Source: Polytrichum commune
Taxonomy: Eukaryota > Streptophyta > Polytrichopsida > Polytrichales > Polytrichaceae
Direction: 5' to 3'
Assembly (NCBI GenBank): GCA_950295325.1
Contig: OX485806.1
Location: forward strand, 14,508,001-14,572,000
DNA: 64,000 bases
Shown piece by piece: positions 33,101-45,149 of the stretch. How positions within the stretch are numbered: position 1 is the stretch's first letter; each line of letters starts with the position of its first letter. Both the position numbers and the translations under genes were made by a program. The notes beneath the pieces are model-generated. The model made no database searches. It was not told where the DNA came from and saw only the letters and a list, made by a program, of their open reading frames with translations.

Positions 33101-33749
33101 GGCCCACACCAAAGATTGTCGGTGATAAGGTGCCCAAAAATTCCGGTTGGTTGTCAATGCGATGAGAAGAACCTGCCACGCAGCCTCGAACTCTGAAGCC
33201 ACTTCATTTGACAATGTTGGCACTGCATTCACAGTCTCTGTGCAATCTGAATCAATCAGATTCACTGTGTTATTAGAGAACCCAACATCCATACATTGAT
33301 TCACAGCAACTTCCATTGACGCACGTTGTGAACCAGACATTTTGCAACCCTAAATGAAGCTTGAAATGCACATAAAAACACAAGCAACAATCCAACAAAA
33401 TTGCATAAGGAGTGTAAGACATCAAACAAAATGCATGCCTGCCTCATTGAAGCCAAGAATCTGGAGTTGTTGAACTGAAATTTGGAATCATAAAGTGCAA
33501 TGCCGCCGATTTGAAGAGCATTCAAGCGGACAGGTTTCAGGCTTCTCGACAGACGCGAAGGCGGGGGTGAGTATCGGCCGCCACCTCCGACCTCGGGTAT
33601 CGAAGGCGGGTATCGAAGGCGGGTACCTTGCAGTACAGGTACGACACAGGTATCGCCCCATCTACATACTGCGGGCAATCTGGTACTTAATACCATACTC
33701 ATACCAATACTCTATACCAGGCAAATGGTGCTATACCGGTCCAACACTG
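30163..33749 (-). mobile_element. hAT DNA transposon, complete but inactivated
   Basis: A 3587-bp element bounded by inverted repeats starting CAGTGTTGGACC and a perfect 8-bp target-site duplication, ATACGTAC (30155-30162 and 33750-33757). Subterminal regions are crowded with GATACC/GGTATC/GTACC motifs, typical transposase-binding repeats in hAT elements. These include CGGGTATCGAAGG repeats near 33597-33625. The only gene inside is the minus-strand transposase. Confidence 0.93.
30680..33340 (-). pseudogene. hAT transposase, one intron, three premature stops
   Basis: Exon 1 is 33340-31484 (ATG at 33340). The intron is 31483-31172 (GTACGA...TTTTGTAG), phase 0. Exon 2 is 31171-30680, ending TAG. 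The full reading would be about 782 residues. An N-terminal BED-type zinc finger has CTIC followed by HVMNEH. The RNase H-like core has ITFDLWMSRAGFDTFALVVN and CFGHVMSKA. The C-terminal dimerisation region has WWKANATRFPTLAYLAQQFL, then PGSQIETERIFSVAG. In-frame stops are TGA 32657-32659, TGA 31925-31927 and TAG 31520-31522. There are no frameshifts. Each stop could come from one C-to-T change (CGA, CGA, CAG). It would cut and paste the surrounding element if intact. Confidence 0.9.
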
Positions 33750-33757
33750 ATACGTAC

Positions 33758-35100
33758 CTTAGATGCAAAGCACTGAAGGTGGGGCGTGCCCGTGGAGGCA
33801 AGCCAAATTGTAAGGTTTGCTTCCCCAGTGTGGGATGTGGTTGCTTGGCTAAGGTAGATCGATGGGCCTTAAACGGTTCTTAAATGGGCTTTTGTTTTTT
33901 GTTTTCTTTGTTATTCTCACCCCAACTATCCCACTCCTCCTATGATATGAAAACACATGATTAATACGACATGGTCAGCAATTCCAAATGGAAAGAAAAT
34001 GAGGCCGTAGCCACTTTCCACATAATTCGGGGAGTTCGTATGAATGTCTAATTCATTGTCAAAGTGAAAATTCTTGTGCTCATAATGTGGTCATACAGGT
34101 CCACCCAATTATGCTAACTATCAAATCTAAGGCGGTTAACATGTAATCCAATATCCTTTAAACACGTGTCCTTTTGGTGTCTGTTGTTGGATGCACACCT
34201 AACCGCACACCAATCAAATATAAGTGTCCAATTAAGATGAGTAACTGAATTAGGCACGTCTATGTTATCTGAGAAGTTCGGCTGCCTTTGCCTGTCACTT
34301 CAGCTGCCAATGTCATTTTTGCAATATATATGCAGTAATTTAGAATTGTCTGAATTCTATACGTGGGAAGCAAATGGGGTCCAATGAACGGGGAGGGCCG
34401 TCCGCTAGCTAGTTACAGATGAACCGGTGAAGTTTGAGAAATGACCGGTTGAAGTTCAATACTTTGGGAAAATTACCCATCATTTAAGGAGAATCTATGG
34501 AATATACTATACATTCATGAAGAAGAAAACGAAAGATCATAACATGTAACTAGTTGGACTTGGAAAGACTAATAGCCCACCCGCACTTACTGGTGCGGGC
34601 GAACAATGAACGGTTCCTAGCAGCACTCGTTACATCCAGTGGCTCTCACTGGCTAAACCAACTCTAAATTAAAAGTGGCCCCCTACTAGTAGGTGTTGTT
34701 CTTTGCTTGCCCAAACCAGTCTGTGTGGACATGCTATAAGATTTCAAGACCATTATACCCAAAAGTCTCCCTGAACACTAATGGGGTCACTAAGATTGAG
34801 GTATGTGGATCTATAATGGACACCTCCAACTCCACATACATTTTGGATGTCGGATGGGATCGTGAATTGTCTCGTCCAGTTAGAGATTGTGGATCAAAGA
34901 AGACTCTCCCTTTAAGTGTCCAAACTGGAGTTGAAATGCAATAATTGGAAGAGGTCAAAGTGAAGATTCTTCTTTCTCTTTCATTGATCACATAGGTCTT
35001 CCCAATTGTGTTAACCATGCTAGAAATTGTATTAAGTGTCACTGATTCAATATGTCTTGCTACGCTAAATATTGTATTTAGTGTCACCAATCCTAATTAT
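33758..35100. other. Intergenic DNA with R2 and R1 repeat copies
   Basis: About 34080-34265 is an R2 copy (CACCCAATTATGCTAACTA, CACGTGTCCTTTTGGTGTCT, CAAATATAAGTGTCCAATTA). About 34391-34570 is an R1 MITE copy (GATGAACCGGTGAAGTTTGA). The start of another R2-like copy is near 34985. No gene. Confidence 0.55.
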
Positions 35101-35130
35101 CTTGCTCAATACTAATTGTAAACCCCGTCG

Positions 35131-35880
35131 TAGCGTCACCAACACTAAATGTTATCCCAACATTATTTGTCATTTCTTGTAATTCTTTGGGGGGGGGGTT
35201 GGGATTTTAGAGTTACAGTGTTGCAATTACTATCACTTACTAAGTAAATTTTCCATATTTCAATCATCCATGATAACATTTCATCACATATTTGTTAGGA
35301 TGCAAATTACACCAAACTTTGTTTCAATTTATTGGCATGGATTTCATGCATTATGCGCAACCCAAAGAAAAACAGCCAACAAGAGAAGGTAGGGTTTTGA
35401 CCAATGGATGAACTCATCCATCATCCATGATAATATTTGTTCCCTTATTCATAAGAAAGGTCATTACAAAAGTGACACCTAGTGACATAAAAATACCATA
35501 TGACACTAATAAAAATATAATATTTAGTGTATTTGTAAACCACCCGTGTAGTGTCACCAACACTAAATGTAAACCTAACACTATTTGTCATTCCTTGTTT
35601 AAATTTTTTGGGCATTATGGATTTACAATACATTGCAATTATTGCCACTTACTCAGTGATTTCATCCAAATTTCAATCATCCATGAGGACATTTCTTTTA
35701 AAAAAAATCTCAGGATGTTGAATATACCAAACTTTGTTTCAATAATTGACATTTGGATGAACTGAAAGCAAGTTTGCATGACAATACTTGGTTACCCATT
35801 CATAAAAGTGTCATTGGAAAAATTACCCTAGTGACACTAATACCATATGACCCTAAATACAACACTTAGTGTACTAAATC
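35131..35880. repeat. Tandem duplication of about 420 bp
   Basis: GTCACCAACACTAAATGT...TTTGTCATT(T/C)CTTG occurs at about 35131 and again at about 35550. In each copy it is followed by CAATTATTGCC/CAATTACTATC, TTTCAATCATCCATGA and ACCAAACTTTGTTTCAAT. The copies are clearly diverged. No coding content. Confidence 0.75.
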
Positions 35881-36240
35881 TAGAATGGTGTCCTTCTAAT
35901 GTTCACATAGTCCAATCTCATTGTAACACGTGTCTTTGTGGTGTCCATATACCACTCAAATATAGCCATCTACATAAAACTAATATATTGTTCGATCAAG
36001 GCCCGCATGTCTTATAGCAGTGTTCAAGTTTGAAGTGTGCACATGCATTTCAATGTGAAGGGCTTCAAAATAATCACACTTCACTCAAACTTTCAAACTT
36101 TTTTGCAACACTTCACAAAAGAAACTTGATATTGGCCATTTTATGTTGAATATGAAAATAATATGATGTCTCACTATATTGAAGAAGGACATGCAATTAA
36201 ATGATGCACTAAAATTATTTAGATTCCCTACATAATGCAC

Positions 36241-36459
36241 TTAATCATCATCCAACTCCAAAGGCAAAGCCCTCCGGTTTTTGGTCAATTTCCAAGTGTC
36301 AAAAAGTCTAGCCCAATCCATACTTTTCATCGGAAGACCACATAATGACACTCGCATCAATGCACCCAATGTTTCAAGTTTCAATCGACTTCTGTGATCA
36401 CTCTTCACCCACTTCAGTTTGGAAAATCCACGTTCACATATCAGTGCTTGCCAAGCCAA
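36241..36459 (-). pseudogene. hAT transposase C-terminal fragment
   Basis: The segment ERGFSKLKWVKSDHRSRLKL, then LETLGALMRVSLCGLP, matches the hAT dimerisation region of a plant family different from the 30-33 kb element. No start, no other domains and no ends were found, so it is a relic. Confidence 0.7.
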
Positions 36460-37720
36460 AGTTGCAATTAGTGCCGAGTCGAAGCTGCAGAGTCGAAATA
36501 GCAGGAGTTATTGAAATTTGGAAGTGTATGCTAAAGTGCCAAGATTGGAGTCCAACTATGTTTCTATTCGCAAATTGCAGCCATTGTATTTTGTGACATG
36601 CAATTTTTGGAGAGGCCTTCACTGTGCCTGGTGAAAACTTTGCAGAGCACATTTTCGTGAAGTGCCCAAAAAAAAACTTTAAAAAAAAAAATGACGGTCA
36701 AAATGGCATTTGACAGGTGTTGAAGCCTTCAATATTGAAGACTGCCTTATAGTCTCTGCACCATTTGTGTTCCACAAGCATCTTCCACTTAATAGGTATT
36801 TAGTGACTAGTGTTAAGAGGTGGATGACAAACTGTGAAAGCAGTGAGTCATTCATCCAGTTCAGGCAGGTAACCTAATATAATCAATGTTCATGGATGAC
36901 AAATAGATTGGGGTCTGGATGAGAACGTCCCAATTTTGGATGAACACCGATTACAGAATGTGGTCCTACTGCGGCACTTCCAACTCCACATACAATTTTG
37001 GGCGGTGGATCAGAATCTGAAATCTCTCAGCCTATCAGCAATTTCAATAACAAAGGTTGTCATAATTTTCAAGTTTCCATATTCAAGTTGAGATGCAAAA
37101 GCAAGTCCATATTTTGGAGTGATCACATATGGCCTACCAATTCTACCTACAATGGAGTATGTTTGTCAAGCACATCGTCCAATCTCATAGCAACATGTGT
37201 CTTCTTTTTTTGTTGCTCTTTTATAATTACAAGCCTTGCATTATACCACTCAAATCTAGGTGTCCAATTAAGAAAAATGACCTAAAAACTCCCACTTAGG
37301 GTGGGTTTCCATGTTTGTCACTAACCGACTATATTCTAGATAATAGTGGGATGGATGTGTTCTCATGAAGATAACAAGAGCAACCAATCAACCACATTAT
37401 GGTTGCCTACTAGCTACAATGTGGAGGGTTGTGGCCATGAGCCATTAGACTTCCATGTGCCCACTAAACACTTCAAATAACAATAATTGGTTGGCATGTA
37501 CGAACTCTACCCCACCATATTTTACCTACATTTGTCCTTGTTCCCACCAAAGTCTAGTGGATGAGCAACATACATGGAAACTCACCAATACCTTGCTACG
37601 TAATTCTAGTCGATTACTAAGAGATGATACTACTTATGTGATAACACAGTAAGTTGAACTTGAACTTTTAGAATCATAGTTGAAATGTAGAATTTATGAA
37701 AGATCACGGTGAAGATTCTC
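36460..37720. other. Intergenic DNA with an R2 repeat copy
   Basis: About 37120-37275 is an R2 copy (CCTACCAATTCTACC, CAACATGTGTCTT, ATACCACTCAAATCTAGGTG). No gene. Confidence 0.5.
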
Positions 37721-37730
37721 TTTCTTTATA

Positions 37731-37788
37731 AACCCTACACCCCAAACCCTAAACCCTAAAACTCTCAACCCTAAACCCTAAACCCTTG
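37731..37788. repeat. Interstitial telomere-like repeat
   Basis: Several CCCTAAA units (AACCCTAAACCCTAAA, twice, separated by ACTCTCAA) form a degenerate block. TTTAGGG is the plant-type telomere repeat. It is too short to be a chromosome end. Confidence 0.85.
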
Positions 37789-37799
37789 GACAAATCCAG

Positions 37800-40190
37800 G
37801 CATACAAATGTTTCCTAGCAGGTGATTTGTGTTGTTCTAGTTGCAATTGACATCATTTGCTGCTTATAATTATAATGCCTATTAGGATTGTAATGTTATT
37901 ATCAATTCCCAAGAACTTAACATAGAGGGTGCTTAAATCAACACTTTAAATTATTGCACATACATATGGCTATGCGGTTGATATTAGAAAATTAATAAAT
38001 CATATTAGCCCATGGGCTAAACATAGGTATAAAGAATATAAATTTATTTTTAGCCTCAATTAAATATTTGATGAATATTCAAAGTCAAAACCACTAGCTT
38101 CCTTAAACCTATCCCTAGGCCCCATGCATGACAACCTTGCATATGATGAGGTTCCCCACCTTCATTGGCCATAACCAACACAAGATTGCCTAGAACGAAC
38201 ACAACATAGTTGGGTTCTAGACCCAAACTAGATCAAAGCCCACCATGGCCACATCCATGATCCTAACCCAATAAGTTGTAGAACCGTCCCCCTGCATCTT
38301 GGATATTGACCCCCTTATTGCCCAAAATTGACCCCCTTGGCTTTGTGGGCTTGAACCAATCCACCCCCCCCCCCTTTGCATGAATACAATGGCTAGAATA
38401 GGCTTTGACAAGCCACCCTAAAAACCCACCTTGAACCGACCCAAGACAGAGTGGAGTCCGTTACCTACCCTATATGGAGGTAGTGCATGCGGGTATGTGG
38501 TGGCATCACTAATGACACCTAAACCCATGGGCTCATGCACTCCTTTTCCATGGGGAATGTTTCAAGGTAGTAGAGTGTTGGTGATTGGGAGACATTCATA
38601 CATGTTGCTTTTGGGTTCGTTTTAGCACCCTCTATCTTAGATCACCTCGTCTCTTTGACAACTTTGCACATAGCCAAAAACAAAAAACAAAAAACCACCC
38701 ATATATAACAATCATCCATACATGTGAAGGAGGTCATGATTCTTGTACTCACGTTGTTAGGATGGAACAACACATTGGTTCACCCAAAGTTTTTAGCCTA
38801 AATCTACCAGTGCAGTGCTCTGCTATGAGAATAAACAAAGTATAACTTCAAATGGAATCTAGCTTATTCCCAACCTCACCCAGTGTACAAACTCAGTTGA
38901 ATAATGTTATGGAAGCCCTAGCGTTAGTTGGGTTAAGTGCAGAGGGACGATAAAGAAACATAATTTATGTAGCAATCTTTCACACATAAACCCTTTGATT
39001 GCAGCATTTGCACATTTCACAAGATTCACTTAGTTTAGATCTCAACTATGACTATGAAATGTAAGTTGGAGGAAGGATAGTAAGCTTTGTAGGCCTTATG
39101 TGGTCACTATTGTTGATTGGACATCTATATTTGAATGGTATTTAATGAACCTGATAAGAAAAAAACAATTACCAAAGAGTCACATGTTACAATGAGGTTG
39201 AACTGTGTGTTATCAAACACCATTCTAGGCTCAACATTGACCACAATTGGAAGGGCCTAGTATGTGATTGTTCAAAGAGAAAGATAATCTTCACTTTTGA
39301 TTTTTTTTCCAATTAAATTCTACATTTCAACTGCAGTTCTAAAATTTCAAATGACAAACTTACGTGATTCATAATTTCTAACTAGATGAGAGAGTATTGA
39401 TCCGATTCATAGGGCAAAAATTATGGCAAGAGGGAAATTGTTGCGTATGAGCGTATCTCTCATCCATCCATGTTAAAAATCTATCCCTTATAACTTTGTG
39501 ATTATATCATATCAAATGTGTTGTACTAGAATAACTCGGGGTCTTTACAACTCATTTTCGTGTCAAATTATTTAAAACTAGGATTGATTATATTTAAATT
39601 TATGCATGAATATTGGACAATTCCAACCGCCAATATGATATACACTAGATACCAAAACTACACAAATATGATGATTGGCGAACATGAAATACAAACATTT
39701 GAAGTTGTTGTGTTGTTGCTTTTGATGTTGTCGTTTGATGTTTTTGTCCCACAAGTGCACATCCCTTATTATTTTTGGACCAGTGGTTTGTCCAAATATA
39801 CTTAAATGTCATTTTTCATTTAACCTCCAACCACATACTATTTCAAGGCATATTGTTGGATGATTGAGAAGTACACTCATATGCTATAATCCCCTCTCAC
39901 CCAAAATTATACATGGGTTGGAAATGCCGTTCATGTACATTGGGAGGATATTATGCCTTCCACCCAAAGCCACCCAAAGCTTCTCTAGACCCTAGGGTGA
40001 ACCATTACTTCAAACCCATCCACGTAATTTAGACAATTTCATATTTAATCCAACAGTTTGTTCGCCAAGTCCTTCAATGTTGTGCAAAATCTCTTCATGA
40101 TGAAAATTACATTAGGTAAAGGCCTTTGGGTGGATCATGCTCATGGATCCACCTGCCACATACCTTAGTGCCTACTATATCAAGGCATGC
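37800..40190. other. Intergenic DNA with dispersed repeats
   Basis: About 38775-38915 resembles 55660-55770 (shared AGAATAAACAAAGT and GAATAATGTTATG). About 39110-39310 is a minus-oriented R2 copy. No gene. Confidence 0.45.
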
Positions 40191-40199
40191 AAGTGAATT

Positions 40200-40710
40200 G
40201 TTAGGTTACTTTTCTTAAGTGGACACCTATATTTGATTTGTTAGTGATTAGGTAGGTGAGGATCAAAGATCAAACATCGTAACGACATTTGTTTAAAAGA
40301 GTGTGGACTACATCTTCAAATTTATTAACTACTCCACACTCAATGGTGAATACAATTGGGAGGACCTGTGTAATCAGTCAAAGAATGAGCAAACGTGCAC
40401 TTTCGTTAACCATAACTAAATCAAGGAAGATCAAATTTCAATCCGATTTCGACTGATGCTTCATCGTAGACTTGCTAATGCAACGCAAGTTTCGTTGTTT
40501 GAATCTAATCCGTAGAAACTGGAGAACATGAAAACCGAACCAAATAACACCCACATCTGCTAACCATAACTAAATCAGGGAAGATCAAATTTCAATCAAA
40601 CTGATGCTTCATTGTAGACTTGCTAATGGAACGCAAGTTTCGTTGTGTGAGTCTAATCCATCTGTAGAAGCTGGAGAACATGAAATGCGAACCGAATAAC
40701 ACCCACATTA
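40200..40710 (-). repeat. Dispersed repeat R2 with an internal tandem duplication
   Basis: It is paralogous to 21690-22040. Within it a segment of about 150 bp (CCATAACTAAATCA(A/G)GGAAG, then GACTTGCTAATG(C/G)AACGCAAG) is present twice, at about 40410-40555 and 40560-40705. Confidence 0.75.
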
Positions 40711-40719
40711 CCTTAGACG

Positions 40720-42530
40720 TTGGAATCCAGATGGGACAGGCCTTCCAAGCGGATCACGGCAGAGTCACAGACTCGTCAATGATGTTAAGGCACATGTGGG
40801 CCTGTACATGCATGAGCGGACGGTGGCTGCTGCCGAATGCATCATAGTGGTGGATGTGCAGACAGGGGTCGTAGTTAATAGGCACCAGCAAGAGCTTGAT
40901 TCAGGCCGTGTCAGGCGAAACAATCATGTGAAGTGCGCCAAAACGTTGACTCATAACGTCGTCGTATCATCATCAGTGCTAGCATTGTCATGTACACCAG
41001 ACAGCCAGAGTGATGTAGCTTACATATAGCTAGCTTGACATGGAGGTTCAATGGAGTTAAATGGACTGTTGAGGTATTATTGTCGTGCGACTCTATATGT
41101 TTGTGGCCAGCACTTCCAACTCCACATTACATTTCGGCCATTGAATCAGATTGGGAAGTTGTCGCCTCTGGGAATTATCGTCAGCAACTGCAAATCACAG
41201 CTATTGTTGTTTCAAGTTCTAGAATTGGAATCAATTTTTTTGACATAATCCATCGAGATCCTAGTGTGGTCAAGGCCAACTGGTTATAAGTTGGTATCTT
41301 TTCAGTTTTTCTTCATTACATTGAGGAATATTGCGTAGATTGCTCTAAATGGATCAGTAATTTTCTTGAAGTCTTGATTTTGAGCCGGTTGTTTCTCAAA
41401 CTTAACCGGTTCATTTGTAACTAGCAGTCAATTCTTCCCGTCCATTGATAGGAATTCTAGAGATCAAAGCGGAGAGTTTCTAGATCCTCTTTAGGAGATC
41501 ACATAGACCCTCCCAATTATGTTAACGATTGAACTTACAATCACTACAAATATGTGAATCTTGCGCCAATTGACCCGTGACACTAAGAAGTTGTCCTTTG
41601 TCAATGGAATAACTTCGATTCTCTCACTATGATAGATTTACATATTTCTTTCACCAATGTAAGACGATTGCCTAAACCTCGCATGTTGTAGCGAATGATA
41701 TATGTAATCTAAATCAAATCTTATTGTAACATGTGTCTTTTTGATGTCTGTTCTTAACTACAAGCCGTGTCACATACTACTCAAATATAAGTTAGGTGTC
41801 CAATGAAGTAGACGACCACGCAAGAGCCAAGTGATTTGACTTGGTCTCAAATGAATGCCATCTACTGAGGACAACAAGCTTACAGCACTCCAGTGGTCAG
41901 TGCTCTTCTTCTTATCCAAGTAACCTTCAATTAAATAAAAGCGGCACCGGACATCGATTGGTAGTCACCAGAGTTTCGCTGGGGAGATTTATTTTACAGT
42001 CTTGGATCAGTTGGGGAGGAGCTGACTCCAGCGAATGTAAATGTGGCACCAGGTGGACTGCCACTCAATCAGTAGTACTGGAGAGCTGGTGCACACCTAA
42101 AGTTATAAGGCTTTAACCATTACTGAGGAGCTCTGAGGAGTGGGATATGAGTGCATGTGACATTTAACGTTGCCATCGCATTCAGTCCCATTCAATGACT
42201 ACGTCCGACTTGCAGACTGGTCAGTTGCGTAATAAAGGCGGGTTACTGATTGGTTGGACACATGCATGACCCACTTGAACATCAAATCCAAAAGTCTCAC
42301 ACAAAATCAATGCATTGTCATGCTACAGCACTGCAAATTTGTCTCGTCTTGTAATGCTGCAGCCCAATCTATAACCATCTATCACAAAATCCCCAGTACT
42401 ACTTAAAGGAATAGGGCTCTTGATGCAAAGTGACACGATTTGATTCGCAATATTCTTGTACAGTGAGACCAAGTTAGCTGATAATGTGGTGGCTGAATGA
42501 CGACTGGAGGGTTAATTCTATGTCACCTGA
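40720..42530. other. Intergenic DNA with R1 and R2 copies
   Basis: About 41341-41470 is an R1 MITE copy (CAAACTTAACCGGTTCATTT). About 41500-41810 is an R2 copy (CCTCCCAATTATGTTAACGA, TAACATGTGTCTTTTTGATG). The short ORFs here have no recognisable domains. Confidence 0.5.
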
Positions 42531-42539
42531 TGAGTAGGG

Positions 42540-42807
42540 TTTAGGGTTCAGAAATTAGAGTCGACTCTGCACATGGAGTAGGGTTCTCAAAATACCAACA
42601 ATAAGATATAATTCAGTTGAGGCACAGGGTTCAGGGTTCAGAGTTCAGAGTCGACTCTGCACATGGAGTAGGGTTCTCAAAATACCAACAATAAGATATA
42701 ATTCAGTTGAGGCACAGGGTTCAGGGTTCAGAGTTCAGAGTCGACTCTGCACATGGAGTAGGGTTCTCAAAATACCAACAATAAGATATTATTCAGTTGA
42801 GGCACAT
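42540..42807. repeat. 90-bp tandem repeat, 3 copies
   Basis: GAGTCGACTCTGCACATGGA recurs at 42558, 42648 and 42738, an exact 90-bp period. Units 2 and 3 are essentially identical, indicating recent duplication. Each unit is preceded by GGGTTCAGGGTTCAGA, and the first by GGGTTTAGGG, a telomere-like phrase. Confidence 0.93.
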
Positions 42808-43139
42808 CAAGCAGGCCATGTCAAAGCTGGTTTCCGACAATTGATCACAGACGTGGCAACCATGCAAGGTGGACATATTTGTTGAAATCACTAATTTGTG
42901 CAGGAGGAGGACGTAAAATTTGAGAAATTAGAGAAACCCCCAAGTCTGATGACTACATATCAGTTGCTTGCGGATTTTACAGTGTGGGGAAGGGAGCTGT
43001 AGTCACGGCATCCCTAAAGAATGGTATACTCTACTCTTGTGAAGACCCAGATTTTTATACTCTACGCTGCTATACATCGATCTCTGCTCTCATTTGGTCT
43101 TCGAGCAAATGACCTTGGTGGGGCAGTACAAATTTCCAT

Positions 43140-43640
43140 TGAATGTGAACTTTGAGGATTAGGTCATGCTGGGACGCCCTTGATCAAATTGACCTCGTCA
43201 AGTACTCCTTTCCTCCGATGATCCTCCGGCAGGCCTGCAAGTGTTAAGTGCCCCAGAAACCAAGCAGCTTCAAGGTGTTGCAGGCTGCTTGGTGCGTTGG
43301 CTGGAGCTGCTTGGCGTTGATGAAAAATCCAAAGAGATGTGATCAATATTTAAGATTCCCTGCAAGAACCTTAAAACGAGTTGGCATGGCCTGGCTGCCC
43401 GTTTGGCCTTCGCAAACTTTACTCGTTCCATATCTTCTCGTTTGCGTGGTTACCCCAAGAAACAAATGGCAGAGAGAGATCCCTCTGCACCATTCCACAG
43501 CCAATTCACATTGAATGCGTCACAAACAACATGTGCTGGGACGCAATACTTGACAAAATTGATGTCGTCCACCACTCATTTAATATGATGATTCTTCGGC
43601 AGGTCGGGAAGTGTAAGTGCCCCGTACATGATGGCTTGCA
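43140..43640 (-). pseudogene. Two decayed copies of the E3 ligase 3' end
   Basis: About 43165-43330 and 43525-43635 parallel the true 3' end at about 43750-43910. Shared phrases include GCTGGG(G/A)CGC, GATC(G/T)TC-type segments, GGCAAGTGTGAGTGCCCC or its variants, and GCAGCTTCAAGGTGT. They lie in the same orientation just beyond the active gene's stop codon. Confidence 0.7.
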
Positions 43641-43737
43641 CGACCTCGTGGACGTTTAGCCTTTGTAAACCCTATAGGGCAAATAGAGATAGGGTCCCCC
43701 CAATCTGCAACACTCAACCCCAAGTTGTTTTATTGTT

Positions 43738-45129
43738 TCACCAAAACCCCGTGCTGGGGCGCACTTGACCGAATTGATCTCGTCGACTACTCATTTGATC
43801 TGACGATCCCTCAGCCGGTCGGCAAGTGTGAGTGCCCCAGACTTGGTTGAGCAGCTTCAAGGTGTCACGGGCTTTGTGTTTCGTGCGTTGGCTGCAATTG
43901 CTCGGGAGCAACATGAGCAATTTCGTAAATGCGCCCGCCTGTAACGCGGCGTTGATGACACTCCGGTTGGAGGAGTAGGACAACACGGCCCACAACGTGG
44001 CCGTCGCGTGCTCTGTGGCAACATCCGAAACCCCGAGCAACGACCTTACGATCGCGGGGATGGCCAAGGCATGGCTCGATATTGCCTCCCGCCCTTCAGC
44101 ACAGTTGGCGAGAACCTCGAGAAGCGCATACGCGTGCTCCGTGCAGTTATTATTGTTGTTGTTCCGTTGCTCCGAGGCGCTCGACCCAATCAAATCCACC
44201 AGAATCCCAACCGCATTACACTCGATTGCCTCCAACCGGTTTTTCTTAACAATACACAACGAAAGAAGCAACCTCAACCCCACATCCTCCGCCCTGAACC
44301 CTAATTCCCTGTCCCTATCTACCAATAGCAACGTCACGAGCCCCTCGATCGCCCCGGGAAACCCCCCCACCACGCCTTTCAACCGCGGGTCGAGCTCGCA
44401 CACCTTACAAATCAGCTCAGCCGCGTTCACCTTCGCGTCGAGACACCCAAACGACGTCACCAACCAACATAAACACGCGAGCGTCCTCTCGTCCGCAAAC
44501 TCCCTCGTATCCTCATCCCCAAGGTGCAAGAGTGCCACCACTCCCACCGCCTCCTCACAAAACCCTAACTCATCCTCCCCTCCTTGCTCCTCCTCATCGT
44601 TCGACATGTTCTCCCAATCCAGAGTTGCCAGAAACGACGCGAGGATCGGCGCCGCACCGGCCTCCGAGATGCTCCTCCGGTTGCGTTCGCTCTCCATCGC
44701 CAAACTTCGAAGTGTTTTCAAAGACTCCTCGACGTCATAACCCTCGTCAACATTGCAGAGGAGATGACGGACTCGTTCCGGCGCGACAGATTGCTTCGGT
44801 GTCGGAATCCGTTCCACTCCGTAGGCTTTGTGATTTGTACACCACTCTTGGATTAGTCTCCGGAGTGTGTGATTCGGAATGAATTCCTGGTCATCCGCAA
44901 GAACTTGGTTGGAGGATGGGCACCGGTTATGGCCGGATGCTAGCCATTTCTCGATGTTAGCCCTATCGTAGGTCATCCCCGTGCTCAGGGTTACGGGATC
45001 ACTCATAAGTTCCAGTGAGATCGGGCATAGGAAGAAGGATGGAATGCTCAGTTGAGGTACCTGAAGTGAAGATAAATGGGAGGCCCTATCTGATTTGTGG
45101 CCCGGTGCAATCGCCGATCCCAGCGCCAT
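43738..45129 (-). CDS. Plant U-box E3 ubiquitin ligase with ARM-type repeats
   Basis: Predicted 463-residue, intronless PUB-type ligase on the minus strand. The ATG at 45129 is chosen; upstream in-frame codons start only at a non-ATG. The U-box spans about residues 30-104: FFLCPISLELMSDPVTLSTG, then TYDRANIEKWL, CPSSNQVL and PNHTLRRLIQEWC. It would recruit a ubiquitin-charged E2. VERIPTPKQ after it is typical of the small PUB20-PUB24-like group. The rest is leucine/alanine-rich helices in ARM-like repeats (for example EAVGVVALLHLGDED, LIRKV-like helices, ALLEVLANCAEGREAISSHA), likely for substrate binding. No membrane segment; a cytosolic or plasma-membrane-associated ligase is expected. In land plants this group often tunes immune and drought signalling; that role here is inference. 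It ends with TGA. Length is normal for the group. Confidence 0.9.
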   Translation of the reverse strand: MALGSAIAPGHKSDRASHLSSLQVPQLSIPSFFLCPISLELMSDPVTLSTGMTYDRANIEKWLASGHNRCPSSNQVLADDQEFIPNHTLRRLIQEWCTNHKAYGVERIPTPKQSVAPERVRHLLCNVDEGYDVEESLKTLRSLAMESERNRRSISEAGAAPILASFLATLDWENMSNDEEEQGGEDELGFCEEAVGVVALLHLGDEDTREFADERTLACLCWLVTSFGCLDAKVNAAELICKVCELDPRLKGVVGGFPGAIEGLVTLLLVDRDRELGFRAEDVGLRLLLSLCIVKKNRLEAIECNAVGILVDLIGSSASEQRNNNNNNCTEHAYALLEVLANCAEGREAISSHALAIPAIVRSLLGVSDVATEHATATLWAVLSYSSNRSVINAALQAGAFTKLLMLLPSNCSQRTKHKARDTLKLLNQVWGTHTCRPAEGSSDQMSSRRDQFGQVRPSTGFW

Positions 45130-45149
45130 CGACTTCGATCTCAAACTCC

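Noticed and set aside
43997..44740. 247-codon + strand ORF
   Set aside because: It lies antisense to the U-box/ARM gene and is Ser/Pro-rich by codon mirroring.
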